Below are positions 44,413 to 53,377 of a stretch of 64,000 nt of DNA, piece after piece. Origin of the DNA: Empedobacter sedimenti (GTDB lineage: Bacteria > Bacteroidota > Bacteroidia > Flavobacteriales > Weeksellaceae); the NCBI RefSeq assembly GCF_030005555.1, contig NZ_JASCQG010000006.1:106063-170062 (forward strand), read 5' to 3'. Both the position numbers and the translations under genes were made by a program. Numbering within the stretch: position 1 is the stretch's first letter; every line of letters starts with the position of its first letter. The notes below the pieces were generated by a model. That model saw nothing but the letters and a program-made list of their open reading frames with translations, made no database searches and was not told where the DNA came from.

Positions 44413-46036
44413 TTTTTACTTTTAATGCGGGTTGTTTCCAGTTATTTTTTCGATTTTCTAATGTTTTTTCATCAACTAAAAGGTTTAATTCATTTTTGTT
44501 GATGTCAATTTCGATGAGGTCATCATTTTCGACTAATGCGATCGGTCCTCCTTCAAAAGCTTCTGGTGTAATGTGACCGACGACAAATCCGTGCGTTCCT
44601 CCACTAAAACGTCCGTCTGTGATCAAAGCGACTTTGTCTCCTAATCCAGCTCCGATAATGGCAGATGTTGGTTTCAACATTTCTGGCATTCCAGGACCTC
44701 CTTTTGGACCTTCGTTTCGGATGACAATAACGCTTCCAGCTTTGATTTGTAAATCTTCAATTGCTTTTAGTACTTCAACTTCGCTATTAAAAACTTGTGC
44801 TTTTCCTTTAAAATAAAAACCTTCTTTTCCAGATATTTTTGATACTGATCCGCCTGGAGCAAGGTTTCCGTAAAGCATTTGTAAGTGTCCAGTTTCTTTA
44901 ATAGGATTAGATAATGGACGAATAATATTTTGTTTAGAGAAATCTAAATCAGGAACTGATGCTAAATTTTCGGCTAATGTTTTTCCTGTAACCGTTAAAC
45001 AGCTTCCATCAATTAATCCTTCTTGTAACATATATTTCAAAACAGCAGGAACTCCACCAACTTTACTCAAATGTTCCATCAAGTATTTACCACTTGGTTT
45101 TAAATCTGCTATGACTGGTGTTTTATCGTTTATTGCTTGTATATCGTCTAATGATAATTTGATATTCATTGTAGCAGCAATCGCTAATAAATGTAAAACT
45201 GCGTTTGTGCTTCCGCCTAAAACAACAATTGTTTTAATCGCATTTTCTAAAGAGTTTTTCGTGATGATATCACTTGGTTTAATATCTTTTTCTAATAAAA
45301 TTCTTAGATAATGAGCCGCAGTTGTACACTCGTTTTTCTTTTCTTGACTAAGGGCGGGATAAGATGAAGAATAAGGTAAACTCATTCCCATTGCTTCAAT
45401 CGCCGCTGCCATTGTATTTGCTGTGTACATTCCACCACAAGCACCAGGGCCAGGGCAAGCATTCTGAATAATTCCACAAAAATCTTTGTCATCAAGATTT
45501 CCGTTTAATTTTTTACCTAATGCTTCAAATGCAGAAACAATGTTTAATTCTTCTTCTTTGTAGTGTCCTGGAGCTATGGTTCCACCATAAATCATGATCG
45601 AAGGACGGTTCAAACGTCCCATTGCCATAATTGATCCTGGCATATTTTTGTCACAACCTGGTATTGTGATTACGCCATCGTAAAAGTGTCCAGCACAAAC
45701 GGTTTCGATAGAATCTGCAATGATTTCTCTACTTACTAAAGAGTATCGCATTCCAGAAGTTCCGTTTGTGATACCATCGCTAATTCCGATAGTATTGAAT
45801 TTCAAACCGATTAGGTTTTCGGTTCTCATTCCATCCTGAACCAATTGTGCAAATTGGTTCAGGTGCATATTGCAAGTATTTCCATCGTACCCCATACTTG
45901 CAATTCCGATTAGTGGTTTTTTTAGGTCTTCGTTAGTTAGGCCAATCCCATGTAACATTGCTTGTGACGCAGGTAAAGTGTCATCTTGCGTTACGGTTCG
46001 GCTGTGTTTGTTTAATGTTTGGTTGTTGTTTTCCAT
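44345..46036 (-). CDS. ilvD: Dihydroxy-acid dehydratase
   Basis: Iron-sulfur enzyme making the 2-oxo acids that precede valine and isoleucine. The 563 residues include the cluster cysteines in GCDKNMPG and [16 protein letters not shown], the [12 protein letters not shown] block and the C-terminal [18 protein letters not shown]. It is the first structural gene of the ilv operon. Its ATG is 32 bp downstream of the second attenuator terminator, so its synthesis should depend directly on readthrough of both terminators. Confidence 0.96.
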   Translation of the reverse strand: MENNNQTLNKHSRTVTQDDTLPASQAMLHGIGLTNEDLKKPLIGIASMGYDGNTCNMHLNQFAQLVQDGMRTENLIGLKFNTIGISDGITNGTSGMRYSLVSREIIADSIETVCAGHFYDGVITIPGCDKNMPGSIMAMGRLNRPSIMIYGGTIAPGHYKEEELNIVSAFEALGKKLNGNLDDKDFCGIIQNACPGPGACGGMYTANTMAAAIEAMGMSLPYSSSYPALSQEKKNECTTAAHYLRILLEKDIKPSDIITKNSLENAIKTIVVLGGSTNAVLHLLAIAATMNIKLSLDDIQAINDKTPVIADLKPSGKYLMEHLSKVGGVPAVLKYMLQEGLIDGSCLTVTGKTLAENLASVPDLDFSKQNIIRPLSNPIKETGHLQMLYGNLAPGGSVSKISGKEGFYFKGKAQVFNSEVEVLKAIEDLQIKAGSVIVIRNEGPKGGPGMPEMLKPTSAIIGAGLGDKVALITDGRFSGGTHGFVVGHITPEAFEGGPIALVENDDLIEIDINKNELNLLVDEKTLENRKNNWKQPALKVKNGVLYKYAKQVGNASEGCLTDQ

Positions 46037-46067
46037 AATTTTTATTGATAATCGAGAGTTTTATTTA

Positions 46068-46097
46068 TAAAAAAAGCCACCCTTATAGAGGTGGCTC
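46068..46097 (-). terminator. Second ilv attenuator terminator
   Basis: On the transcript, AGCCACC and GGTGGCT pair around a short loop, followed by seven Us. The 5' arm's CCACCTCT (46094-46087) can instead pair over 8 bp with AGAGGTGG (46137-46130), inside the last codons of leader peptide 2. Terminator and antiterminator are therefore mutually exclusive. This is the element nearest to ilvD. Confidence 0.85.
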
Positions 46098-46121
46098 ATT
46101 AAAATTTGTACAAAAAATTCA

Positions 46122-46196
46122 TCACAAAACCACCTCTCCTAATCGTAAGACTAAGACTAAAATAATGATGATAATAATGACGAAATTGTTTTGCAT
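46122..46196 (-). CDS. ilv leader peptide 2 (24 residues)
   Basis: A 25-codon frame from ATG 46196 to TGA 46122. Sixteen of 24 residues are branched-chain: six consecutive Ile at positions 7-12 (codons ATT ATT ATC ATC ATT ATT), five Leu and five Val. The ribosome's progress through these codons would sense charged tRNA-Ile, tRNA-Leu and tRNA-Val. The 3' end of the frame carries AGAGGTGG, which forms the antiterminator with the second terminator. Position, composition and competing structures match classic transcription attenuation; such a peptide has no other role. Confidence 0.88.
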   Translation of the reverse strand: MQNNFVIIIIIILVLVLRLGEVVL

Positions 46197-46222
46197 GATA
46201 TGTTTTATTTAATATTTTTCAT

Positions 46223-46253
46223 AAAAAAAGCCACTTCTTTATGAAGTGGCTTT
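46223..46253 (-). terminator. First ilv attenuator terminator
   Basis: On the transcript, AAAGCCACTTC and GAAGTGGCTTT form an 11-bp stem with the loop ATAAA, then continuing Us. CCACTTC (46249-46243) can instead pair with GGAGTGG (46291-46285) near the end of leader peptide 1, with one G-U pair, giving the antiterminator. Confidence 0.88.
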
Positions 46254-46277
46254 AATTGTTATCTTGTATGTACACAA

Positions 46278-46346
46278 CTAATTACCACTCCTTGGAATAA
46301 GAATGACTAAAACAATTAAGTTGATAATGTTGTGAACTAATTTCAT
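46278..46346 (-). CDS. ilv leader peptide 1 (22 residues)
   Basis: A 23-codon frame from ATG 46346 to TAG 46278. Twelve of 22 residues are branched-chain (five Ile, four Leu, three Val), clustered at residues 7-17 as IINLIVLVILI. It begins about 19 bp after a good -7 element and ends with the GGAGTGG antiterminator segment followed by the first terminator. It is the proximal sensor of a two-stage control region. Confidence 0.88.
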   Translation of the reverse strand: MKLVHNIINLIVLVILIPRSGN

Positions 46347-46364
46347 TTTCTTTTTTTGATAAAT

Positions 46365-46372
46365 CAAAGCTA
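46365..46372 (-). promoter_or_regulatory. Promoter -7 element of the ilv operon
   Basis: On the minus strand this reads TAGCTTTG, an exact TAnnTTTG match, 18 bp before the ATG of leader peptide 1. A weak TTG-type -33 element lies about 22 bp further upstream. The predicted transcript begins with both attenuators. Confidence 0.65.
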
Positions 46373-46498
46373 AGAATATTTTTTTTAAATAAAACAACTT
46401 TTTTTACTGTTTTTTTTGAAAATTTTTTATTTATAAAAAATTGGTAGTTAAAATCTACTTTTTTTGAAGAATGTTTAATACTTAAGGTCATTAAATTT

Positions 46499-46506
46499 TA
46501 TATTTG
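46499..46506 (+). promoter_or_regulatory. Promoter -7 element of mfd
   Basis: TATATTTG matches TAnnTTTG. Its distance of 7 bp to the mfd TTG start would put the transcript start almost at the start codon. Confidence 0.55.
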
Positions 46507-46513
46507 CAAAACT

Positions 46514-49500
46514 TTGGAACAGAAAACTATTCATAACGTTTTTAGCTTATACGATTCTTCAGATTTCGTACAGAAGCTTATTGTCAATTTTAAAAATAAT
46601 CCACAACATAAAGTCAATATCAAAGGTTTTTTAGGTTCAGGATTGAGCATTTTAACGGGTCATTTATATGATCGTGTTGCGCGTCCTACGATTCTAATTT
46701 TTGATGACAAAGAAGAAGCGGCTTATGTGTTGAATGATTTGGAAACATTGTTTGATAAAGAACAAATTCTGTTTTTTCCGTCATCTTATAAGCGTCCTTA
46801 CGAAGTGGAGGAAGTGAACAATGCAAATGTTGTCATTAGAACAGAGGTTTTAAATGTGTTATCGCATTCTAAACGACCAAAAATTGTCGTGACGTACGAA
46901 GAAGCGTTGTCTGAAAAAGTGGTAACAAAAAAAGCGCTTTCAACGAATACGCTTAAAGTAAAGGTTGGAAATGATTTGGGAATTGATTTTTTGACAGAAG
47001 TTTTATCTTCTTATAATTTTCATCGTGTTGATTTTGTTTCTGAGCCGGGAGAATTCTCGATTCGTGGAGGAATTATAGATGTTTTTTCGTTTTCGAATGA
47101 ACATCCTTATCGTATATCATTGTTTGGAGATGAAGTTGAAACCATTAGAACGTTTGATATCGAGAATCAATTGTCTATTGCAACGACAAAAGAAATTACG
47201 ATTATTCCGAATCTTGAAAGTAAATCGATTAATGAAAAACGAGAGAGTTTTTTAGAATATATTTCGAAAGATAGTTTAATTATTGCCAAAAATATTTCTG
47301 TTTTAGCGAAACAAATTACCAAGAATTTTGAACAAGCTGAGTCAGCTTTTGCTGAATTGAAAGGAGAAATTAAACAAGCAGAACCGAATCAATTATTTTT
47401 GAATGAAAATGGTTTTCTTCAACAAATTTCATCTTTTGGTGTGATTGAGTGTTCGATGAAGTCTTATTTTGAAACAGTTGAAGAAATAGAATCACCATTC
47501 AAACCTCAACCAAGTTTTAACAAACAATTCGAATTATTAATTGATGATTTGAATGAACACAAAACAGAAGGTTTCAAAAATGCATTGATTTGTTCAAATG
47601 AAAATCAAATCAAACGTTTTGAAGAAATTTTTGATGATATTGGAAAAGAAGTTTCGTATATCCCAGTTTTGGGTTCTATTTATCAAGGCTTTATTGATGA
47701 AGAAATCAAATTAACGTGTTATACTGATCATCAGATTTTTGGACGTTATCATAAATTCAATCTTCGAAATTCATTTTCCAAAAAAGAAGCGATTACGTTA
47801 AAAGAAATTAATTCGTTGCAAGTTGGTGATTTTGTGACGCATATTGATTACGGAATCGGAAAATTTGCTGGTCTTGTCATCTTGAATAATAATAACGTTA
47901 GGCAAGAATCAATTAAATTGATTTACCAAAACAATGATATTCTGTATGTTAATATTCATTCGTTGCATAAAATCGCGAAGTTTAGAGGAAAAGATGGCGC
48001 AGAGCCAAAAATCTCAAAACTTGGATCACCAGCTTGGAAAAATTTAAAAAATAAAACCAAAGCGAAAGTAAAAGAAATTGCCTTCGATTTGATTAAATTA
48101 TATGCGAAACGTCGTGCAAGAAAAGGTTTTGCGTATTCTCCTGATACGTATTTACAAAATGAGTTGGAGGCATCTTTTATTTATGAAGATACGCCCGATC
48201 AGTACAAAGCGACGCAAGATGTAAAAACGGATATGGAATCTGAACGACCAATGGATCGTTTGGTTTGTGGAGATGTTGGTTTCGGGAAAACGGAAGTTGC
48301 GATTCGTGCGGCGATGAAAGCTGCGGTAGACGGAAAACAAGTTGCCGTTTTGGTTCCGACAACGATTTTGGCTTTTCAACATTTCAAAACATTTTCAGAG
48401 CGTTTGCGAGATTTGCCTGTGAAAGTTGCTTATCTCAATCGATTCGTAACGGGAGCAAAGAAAAAAGCGGTTTTAGATGGCTTAAAATCTGGTCAAGTTG
48501 ATATTGTGATTGGGACACATCAATTGGTCAATCCAAAAATTGAGTACAAAGATTTAGGACTATTAATTGTGGATGAGGAACACAAATTTGGTGTTGGTGT
48601 AAAAGATAAATTGAAAACACTTCGCGAAAATATTGATACATTAACGTTGACAGCGACGCCAATTCCGCGTACACTACAATTCTCTTTGATGGCTGCGCGA
48701 GATTTATCGGTCATCAAAACTCCGCCGCCCAATAGACAACCTGTCGATACGCAATTGGTTGGTTTTAATGAAGATATTTTCCGTGATGCGATTATGTACG
48801 AAATGCAGCGTGGCGGACAAGTTTATATCATTCATAATCGTGTGCAATCGTTGAAAGATATTGCTGGAATGGTACAACGATTGGTTCCTGATGCACGTGT
48901 AGCGATTGGTCATGGACAGATGGAAGGAAAGGCGTTAGAGGCTGTTTTGCTCGATTTTATTGATGGTCGATATGATGTTTTTGTGTCAACAACTATTATC
49001 GAATCTGGTTTGGATGTCCCGAATGCGAATACGATTTTAATTAATGATGCGCAGAATTTCGGTTTGGCAGATTTGCATCAAATGCGTGGACGTGTTGGTC
49101 GTAGTAACCGCAAAGCGTTTTGTTATTTGGTTGCGCCGCCGCTTTCGGTTTTAACGGACGAAGCGCGTAAACGTTTGCAAGCAATCGAGCAGTTTTCTGA
49201 TTTAGGTTCTGGATTCAATATTGCGATGAAAGATTTAGAAATTCGTGGAGCAGGAAATCTTTTAGGTGCAGAACAAACAGGATTTATGATGGATATCGGT
49301 TTCGAAACGTATCAAAAAATCTTGAATGAAGCGATTGAAGAATTGAAAGAAACAGATTTCAAAGATTTGTTCGAAGATCAAAAATCGGGAGAAGTGAAAT
49401 CCTATGTTTCGGATGTGCAAATTGATTCGGACTTACAAATCATGTTTCCAGACGAATATATTGAAAGTTCGGAAGAACGCTTGTTGTTGTATAAAGAATT

Positions 49501-49882
49501 AGCTGATATTGAAACTGAAACAGATTTACAAACGTTTAAGAATAATTTGATTGACCGTTTTGGAAAATTACCAATTGAAGCCGAAAATTTATTGGAATCA
49601 ATTCAACTAAAATGGGTAAGTAAAAAATTAGGTTTCGAACGTTTGGTAATGAAAAATGGTGTTCTTTTGGCTTATTTTATCAATAAACCACAAAGCGAGT
49701 TTTATCAGTCAGACGAATTTAGATTAATTTTAAATTACGTTCAAAATAACCCTAAAAACATTAGTTTTAAGGAAAAATCACCCAAAAAAGGAGAAGATTA
49801 TCCAACTTTGTTAGTACGATTTGAGCATATCAAAACAGTACACGAAGCACTACAAAATCTACAAAATTTATTAATTCATTAA
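46514..49882 (+). CDS. mfd: Transcription-repair coupling factor
   Basis: Removes RNA polymerase stalled at DNA lesions and recruits UvrA. In 1122 residues, the UvrB-like N-terminal part is followed by the RNA-polymerase-binding CarD-like region (LQVGDFVTHIDYGIGKFAG, ~435), then the translocase with Walker A GDVGFGKTE near 586, DEEH near 687 (LLIVDEEHKFGVG), TLTATPIPRTL, and the RecG-like HQMRGRVGRSNRKAFCYL. A C-terminal TRCF domain ends the protein. The start is a TTG at 46514; there is no in-frame ATG upstream within the promoter region and the next Met is far inside. The gene is divergent from the ilv operon and ends in a good terminator. Confidence 0.94.
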   Translation: MEQKTIHNVFSLYDSSDFVQKLIVNFKNNPQHKVNIKGFLGSGLSILTGHLYDRVARPTILIFDDKEEAAYVLNDLETLFDKEQILFFPSSYKRPYEVEEVNNANVVIRTEVLNVLSHSKRPKIVVTYEEALSEKVVTKKALSTNTLKVKVGNDLGIDFLTEVLSSYNFHRVDFVSEPGEFSIRGGIIDVFSFSNEHPYRISLFGDEVETIRTFDIENQLSIATTKEITIIPNLESKSINEKRESFLEYISKDSLIIAKNISVLAKQITKNFEQAESAFAELKGEIKQAEPNQLFLNENGFLQQISSFGVIECSMKSYFETVEEIESPFKPQPSFNKQFELLIDDLNEHKTEGFKNALICSNENQIKRFEEIFDDIGKEVSYIPVLGSIYQGFIDEEIKLTCYTDHQIFGRYHKFNLRNSFSKKEAITLKEINSLQVGDFVTHIDYGIGKFAGLVILNNNNVRQESIKLIYQNNDILYVNIHSLHKIAKFRGKDGAEPKISKLGSPAWKNLKNKTKAKVKEIAFDLIKLYAKRRARKGFAYSPDTYLQNELEASFIYEDTPDQYKATQDVKTDMESERPMDRLVCGDVGFGKTEVAIRAAMKAAVDGKQVAVLVPTTILAFQHFKTFSERLRDLPVKVAYLNRFVTGAKKKAVLDGLKSGQVDIVIGTHQLVNPKIEYKDLGLLIVDEEHKFGVGVKDKLKTLRENIDTLTLTATPIPRTLQFSLMAARDLSVIKTPPPNRQPVDTQLVGFNEDIFRDAIMYEMQRGGQVYIIHNRVQSLKDIAGMVQRLVPDARVAIGHGQMEGKALEAVLLDFIDGRYDVFVSTTIIESGLDVPNANTILINDAQNFGLADLHQMRGRVGRSNRKAFCYLVAPPLSVLTDEARKRLQAIEQFSDLGSGFNIAMKDLEIRGAGNLLGAEQTGFMMDIGFETYQKILNEAIEELKETDFKDLFEDQKSGEVKSYVSDVQIDSDLQIMFPDEYIESSEERLLLYKELADIETETDLQTFKNNLIDRFGKLPIEAENLLESIQLKWVSKKLGFERLVMKNGVLLAYFINKPQSEFYQSDEFRLILNYVQNNPKNISFKEKSPKKGEDYPTLLVRFEHIKTVHEALQNLQNLLIH

Positions 49883-49920
49883 CTTTTTTAAGGTTTAATT
49901 AATAATCTAATAAAATACAC

Positions 49921-49959
49921 AAGGAGAATTGACTAAGTTGTTAGTTCTCCTTTTTTTTG
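49921..49959 (+). terminator. Terminator of mfd
   Basis: AAGGAGAA and TTCTCCTT form the outer stem of a hairpin with a 16-nt loop, followed by eight or more Ts. Confidence 0.8.
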
Positions 49960-50049
49960 ATAAAAACTAAACTTCTGATATAAATAAATAATCAATTATT
50001 TATCATATAAAGAATCATAACTTGTTGAAAACTAATTTACATAAATAAT

Positions 50050-50087
50050 CTAATATTTTATTATTATTTTTATCGATAAAATATTAG
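50050..50087. promoter_or_regulatory. 12-bp inverted repeat in the nuo leader
   Basis: CTAATATTTTAT (50050-50061) and ATAAAATATTAG (50076-50087) are perfect inverted arms with a 14-nt loop, ending 22 bp before the nuoA start. A second AT-rich palindrome (ATAAATAAT-CA-ATTATTTAT) is at 49984-50003. They may be operators or a structured 5' leader for the complex I operon. No clear TAnnTTTG element was found in the 150 bp between the mfd terminator and nuoA. Confidence 0.5.
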
Positions 50088-50109
50088 TTGGAAAAATAGT
50101 AAAGTAGTT

Positions 50110-50475
50110 ATGGAAACAGCATCTAGTTATATTCCTATTCTTATCCTTTTTATTGTGGCTTTTGCATTTGTTGCCGGTACTATCGTTGCAACACATTTGC
50201 TTGGTCCATCTAGAAAAACTGACGAAAAATTAGAAAATTTTGAGTCTGGGATTGAGAAAGTAGGAAATGCAAGACAGCCATTTGCAATTAAATACTTCTT
50301 AGTAGCCATTTTATTCGTGTTATTTGACGTTGAGGTAATCTTCTTTTACCCGTATGCGGCAAATTTTAAAGAATTAGGTTGGGAAGGATTTGCAGCAGTT
50401 GCAACATTCGTTGGTTTATTCTTTGTGATGTACTTATATGTACGCAAAAAAGGAGCTCTAAATTGGGAAAAATAG
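50110..50475 (+). CDS. nuoA: NADH-quinone oxidoreductase subunit A
   Basis: Small membrane subunit of complex I, which couples NADH oxidation to proton pumping. The 121 residues have three hydrophobic helices (~8-30, ~63-85, ~93-112). The loop GPSRKTDEKLENFESGIE and the conserved acidic turn FLVAILFVLFDVEVIFFYPYA are typical of NuoA. First gene of the 14-gene nuo operon; nuoB follows after 29 bp. Confidence 0.95.
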   Translation: METASSYIPILILFIVAFAFVAGTIVATHLLGPSRKTDEKLENFESGIEKVGNARQPFAIKYFLVAILFVLFDVEVIFFYPYAANFKELGWEGFAAVATFVGLFFVMYLYVRKKGALNWEK

Positions 50476-50504
50476 AGCGATTTTAATTCTAAAATAATAG
50501 TATA

Positions 50505-51077
50505 ATGATTCATAATAAAAGACCAGTAACACACAATACCAATGTGAAGATCGTTGAGTCTCCAGGTGGTTTTGAAGGTGAAGGTTTTATGGCGATGCAA
50601 CTATCAAAAGTAGTTGGATTAGCGCGTAAAAATTCAATTTGGCCTTTACCATTTGCGACAAGTTGTTGCGGAATCGAGTTTATGGCGACTATGGGTTCGA
50701 CATACGATTTGGCACGTTTTGGATCTGAACGTTTGGCTTTTACGCCTCGTCAGTGCGATTTGTTGATGGTAATGGGTACAATTTCTAAAAAAATGGCGCC
50801 AGTTCTGAAGCAAGTTTACATTCAAATGGCAGAACCTCGTTGGGTAATTGCTGTTGGAGCTTGTGCAAGTTCGGGAGGAATTTTTGATACATATTCGGTT
50901 TTACAAGGAATTGATGAAGTAATTCCAGTAGACGTTTATGTACCAGGTTGTCCGCCTCGTCCAGAAGCAATTATCGATGGTGTAATGCGTATTCAGGAGT
51001 TGGTAGAGAGCGAAAGTGTTCGTCGTAGAAGTAGCGAAGAATATCAACAACTTTTAGCAAGTTATGGAATTAAATAA
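50505..51077 (+). CDS. nuoB: NADH-quinone oxidoreductase subunit B
   Basis: Peripheral complex I subunit holding the terminal [4Fe-4S] cluster N2, which hands electrons to quinone. In 190 residues the ligands are visible: the Cys pair in TSCCGIEFM, Cys in GACASSGGIFDTYS, and PGCPPRPEAI. The N-terminal extension before SIWPLPFATSCC is short. nuoC starts 9 bp downstream. Confidence 0.96.
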   Translation: MIHNKRPVTHNTNVKIVESPGGFEGEGFMAMQLSKVVGLARKNSIWPLPFATSCCGIEFMATMGSTYDLARFGSERLAFTPRQCDLLMVMGTISKKMAPVLKQVYIQMAEPRWVIAVGACASSGGIFDTYSVLQGIDEVIPVDVYVPGCPPRPEAIIDGVMRIQELVESESVRRRSSEEYQQLLASYGIK

Positions 51078-51086
51078 GTTGAAATA

Positions 51087-51626
51087 ATGGACAATTCATT
51101 TATAAAAGACCGTTTGGTTCAGAAGTTTCAAGAAGATATATACGGATACGAAGAGCATTTCGGTGTATTGACTTTATACGCTAACAAAGATTTCAATCTA
51201 AAGATTTTACAATATTTATATGATGATGAGCAATTGTCTTTCAAATTTTTGAAGGATTTAACAGCCATTCATTATCCTAATAATGTTGGAGAAGAATTGG
51301 TTGTAACCTATTTAGTTTATAATCTATACGAAGGAGTTGAAGTTCGATTAAAATTTGCTTTACCAATCGAAAAACCTTCGATTTTTACAGCAACTAAATT
51401 ATTCGAAACAGCTAACTGGTTAGAGCGCGAAGCGTATGATTTCTATGGAGTTGATTTTGTAGGACATCCAAATTTGATTCGTGTCATGAATGTTCCAGAA
51501 ATGGATTATCATCCATTACGCAAAGAGTTCCCATTAGAGGATCAAACGCGTAAAGACAAAGACGACGATATGTTTGGTCGCGGTGGTGATTTCAATTATG
51601 GAGGTTTTAATGTAAAAGCAAATTAA
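51087..51626 (+). CDS. nuoC: NADH-quinone oxidoreductase subunit C
   Basis: Peripheral complex I subunit of the quinone-binding module, equivalent to the 30 kDa subunit. The 179 residues carry ANWLEREAYDFYGVDFVGHPNLIRVMN and FPLEDQTRKDKDDDMFGRG, the family signature. It is a separate gene, not fused to nuoD as in enterobacteria, and ends 2 bp before nuoD. Confidence 0.95.
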   Translation: MDNSFIKDRLVQKFQEDIYGYEEHFGVLTLYANKDFNLKILQYLYDDEQLSFKFLKDLTAIHYPNNVGEELVVTYLVYNLYEGVEVRLKFALPIEKPSIFTATKLFETANWLEREAYDFYGVDFVGHPNLIRVMNVPEMDYHPLRKEFPLEDQTRKDKDDDMFGRGGDFNYGGFNVKAN

Positions 51627-51628
51627 CC

Positions 51629-52870
51629 ATGGGAAAAGAGAAAACTAAAAAATTAAAGCATCTTGATCTTCCAGATGGTTCGTTAGAAAAAAGCACAATT
51701 ACCTTAAACTTAGGACCTACGCATCCTGCAACACATGGGGTATTTCAAAATATTTTAGAGATTGATGGTGAAATCATCAAATCTGCGGTTCCTACAGTTG
51801 GGTATATTCACCGTGCTTTTGAGAAAATTGCTGAACGCAAACCCTTGTATCAAATTACACCTTTAACAGACCGTTTGAACTATTGTTCGGCACCGTTAAA
51901 TAACTTAGGTTGGCACATGACAGTTGAGAAATTCGTTGGAATTGAAGTTCCGAAACGTGTTTCATATTTGCGTGTTATCATTATGGAATTGGCTCGTTTA
52001 GCAGATCATATCGTATGTAATTCGATTATGGGTGTTGATACTGGAGCATTTACAGGATTCCTTTATATGATGAAATACCGCGAGTTGATTTATGAGATTT
52101 ACGAAGAAATTTGTGGTTCTCGTTTAACAACAAATATTGGTCGTATCGGTGGTTTCGAACGTGATTTTTCTGAAACAGCTTGGGCAAAAATCCATCGTTT
52201 CGTGAGAGAGTTTCCAGATGTCTTAACAGAGTTTGAAAACTTATTTTTACGTAACCGTATTTTTATGGATCGTACACAAGGAGTTGGAGGAATTTCGGCT
52301 GAGCGTGCATTAAATTATGGTTTCACAGGACCAAATTTACGTGCGGCTGGTGTAGATTATGATGTTCGTGTAGCGAAACCATATTCTCGTTACGAAGAAT
52401 TCGAATTCGATATTCCAGTTGGTACAACGGGAGATTGTTACGATAGATTCTTAGTTCGTGGTCAAGAAATGTGGCAAAGTTTAAGCATCATCAAACAAGC
52501 AATTGCAAAGATTGATGCATTAGAAGGAGAAGAAGCAACGCAATATCATGCTGATGCTCCAGACTTCTATTTACCACTAAAGAAAGATGTTTACACAAAA
52601 ATGGAAGCGTTAATCTATCATTTCAAAATTATTATGGGAGAGGTAGATATGCCAAAAGGAGAAATTTATAATTCAATAGAAGCTGCAAATGGTGAGTTGG
52701 GTTATTATTTCGTTTCTGATGGTGGACGTTCGCCATACCGTTTACATTTCCGTAGACCTTGTTTCATTTATTATCAAGCTTATCCAGAATTGATCGAAGG
52801 ATCAATGATTTCAGATGCCATTATTACAATGAGTAGTTTGAATTTGATTGCTGGAGAATTAGATGCTTAA
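51629..52870 (+). CDS. nuoD: NADH-quinone oxidoreductase subunit D
   Basis: Peripheral 49 kDa-type subunit forming much of the quinone site. In 413 residues the blocks LGPTHPATHGVFQ, VGYIHRAFEKIAE, RLNYCSAPLNNLGW and, at the C-terminus, DGGRSPYRLHFRRPCF are all conserved; the first contains the quinone-proximal His pair. The short basic N-terminus (MGKEKTKKLKHLDLPDG) is variable in the family. nuoE follows after 15 bp. Confidence 0.96.
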   Translation: MGKEKTKKLKHLDLPDGSLEKSTITLNLGPTHPATHGVFQNILEIDGEIIKSAVPTVGYIHRAFEKIAERKPLYQITPLTDRLNYCSAPLNNLGWHMTVEKFVGIEVPKRVSYLRVIIMELARLADHIVCNSIMGVDTGAFTGFLYMMKYRELIYEIYEEICGSRLTTNIGRIGGFERDFSETAWAKIHRFVREFPDVLTEFENLFLRNRIFMDRTQGVGGISAERALNYGFTGPNLRAAGVDYDVRVAKPYSRYEEFEFDIPVGTTGDCYDRFLVRGQEMWQSLSIIKQAIAKIDALEGEEATQYHADAPDFYLPLKKDVYTKMEALIYHFKIIMGEVDMPKGEIYNSIEAANGELGYYFVSDGGRSPYRLHFRRPCFIYYQAYPELIEGSMISDAIITMSSLNLIAGELDA

Positions 52871-52885
52871 TAAAAATTATTAAAA

Positions 52886-53377
52886 ATGGCAATTCAATTT
52901 TCAGAAGAGACACAACAAAAAGTAGATAAAATCATTGCACGTTATCCAGAGGATAAAAAACAAAGTGCATTGATTCCTTTGCTTCATGTGGCACAAGCTG
53001 AGTTTGGTGGTTGGTTAGACACACCTCATTTAGATTATGTTGCAGAAGTATTGAATATTTTACCAGTAGAAGTTTACGAAGTAGCTTCATTTTATTCGAT
53101 GTTTAACTTAAATCCTGTAGGGAAATTTGTGTTAGAAGTTTGTCAAACAGGACCTTGTATGTTAAGAGGTTCAGACAAAATTATCGAACACATTAAAACA
53201 AAATTAAATATTGAAGCTGGTGGAACTTCGGCAGATGGTTTATTTACATTAAAACCAGCCGAATGTTTAGGAGCATGTGGTTACGCGCCAATGTTACAGT
53301 TAGGAAAAACGTATCGTGAGAATTTAACGATCGAGAAAGTAGACGAATTAATCGAGGAATTGAAAAAATTAGCATAA
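52886..53377 (+). CDS. nuoE: NADH-quinone oxidoreductase subunit E
   Basis: Carries the [2Fe-2S] cluster N1a of the NADH module. In 163 residues the thioredoxin-like fold is shown by VYEVASFYSMFNLNPVGKFVLEVCQTGPC, with the other cluster ligands in CLGACGYAP. Its stop overlaps the nuoF start by one base (TAATG), implying coupled translation of the two NADH-module subunits. Confidence 0.96.
   Translation: MAIQFSEETQQKVDKIIARYPEDKKQSALIPLLHVAQAEFGGWLDTPHLDYVAEVLNILPVEVYEVASFYSMFNLNPVGKFVLEVCQTGPCMLRGSDKIIEHIKTKLNIEAGGTSADGLFTLKPAECLGACGYAPMLQLGKTYRENLTIEKVDELIEELKKLA

Noticed and set aside
46282..46491. A 69-codon minus-strand frame across the ilv promoter region
   Set aside because: It is low-complexity Lys/Phe sequence over the -7 element and overlaps leader peptide 1 in another frame. 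The short leader peptides explain the region better.
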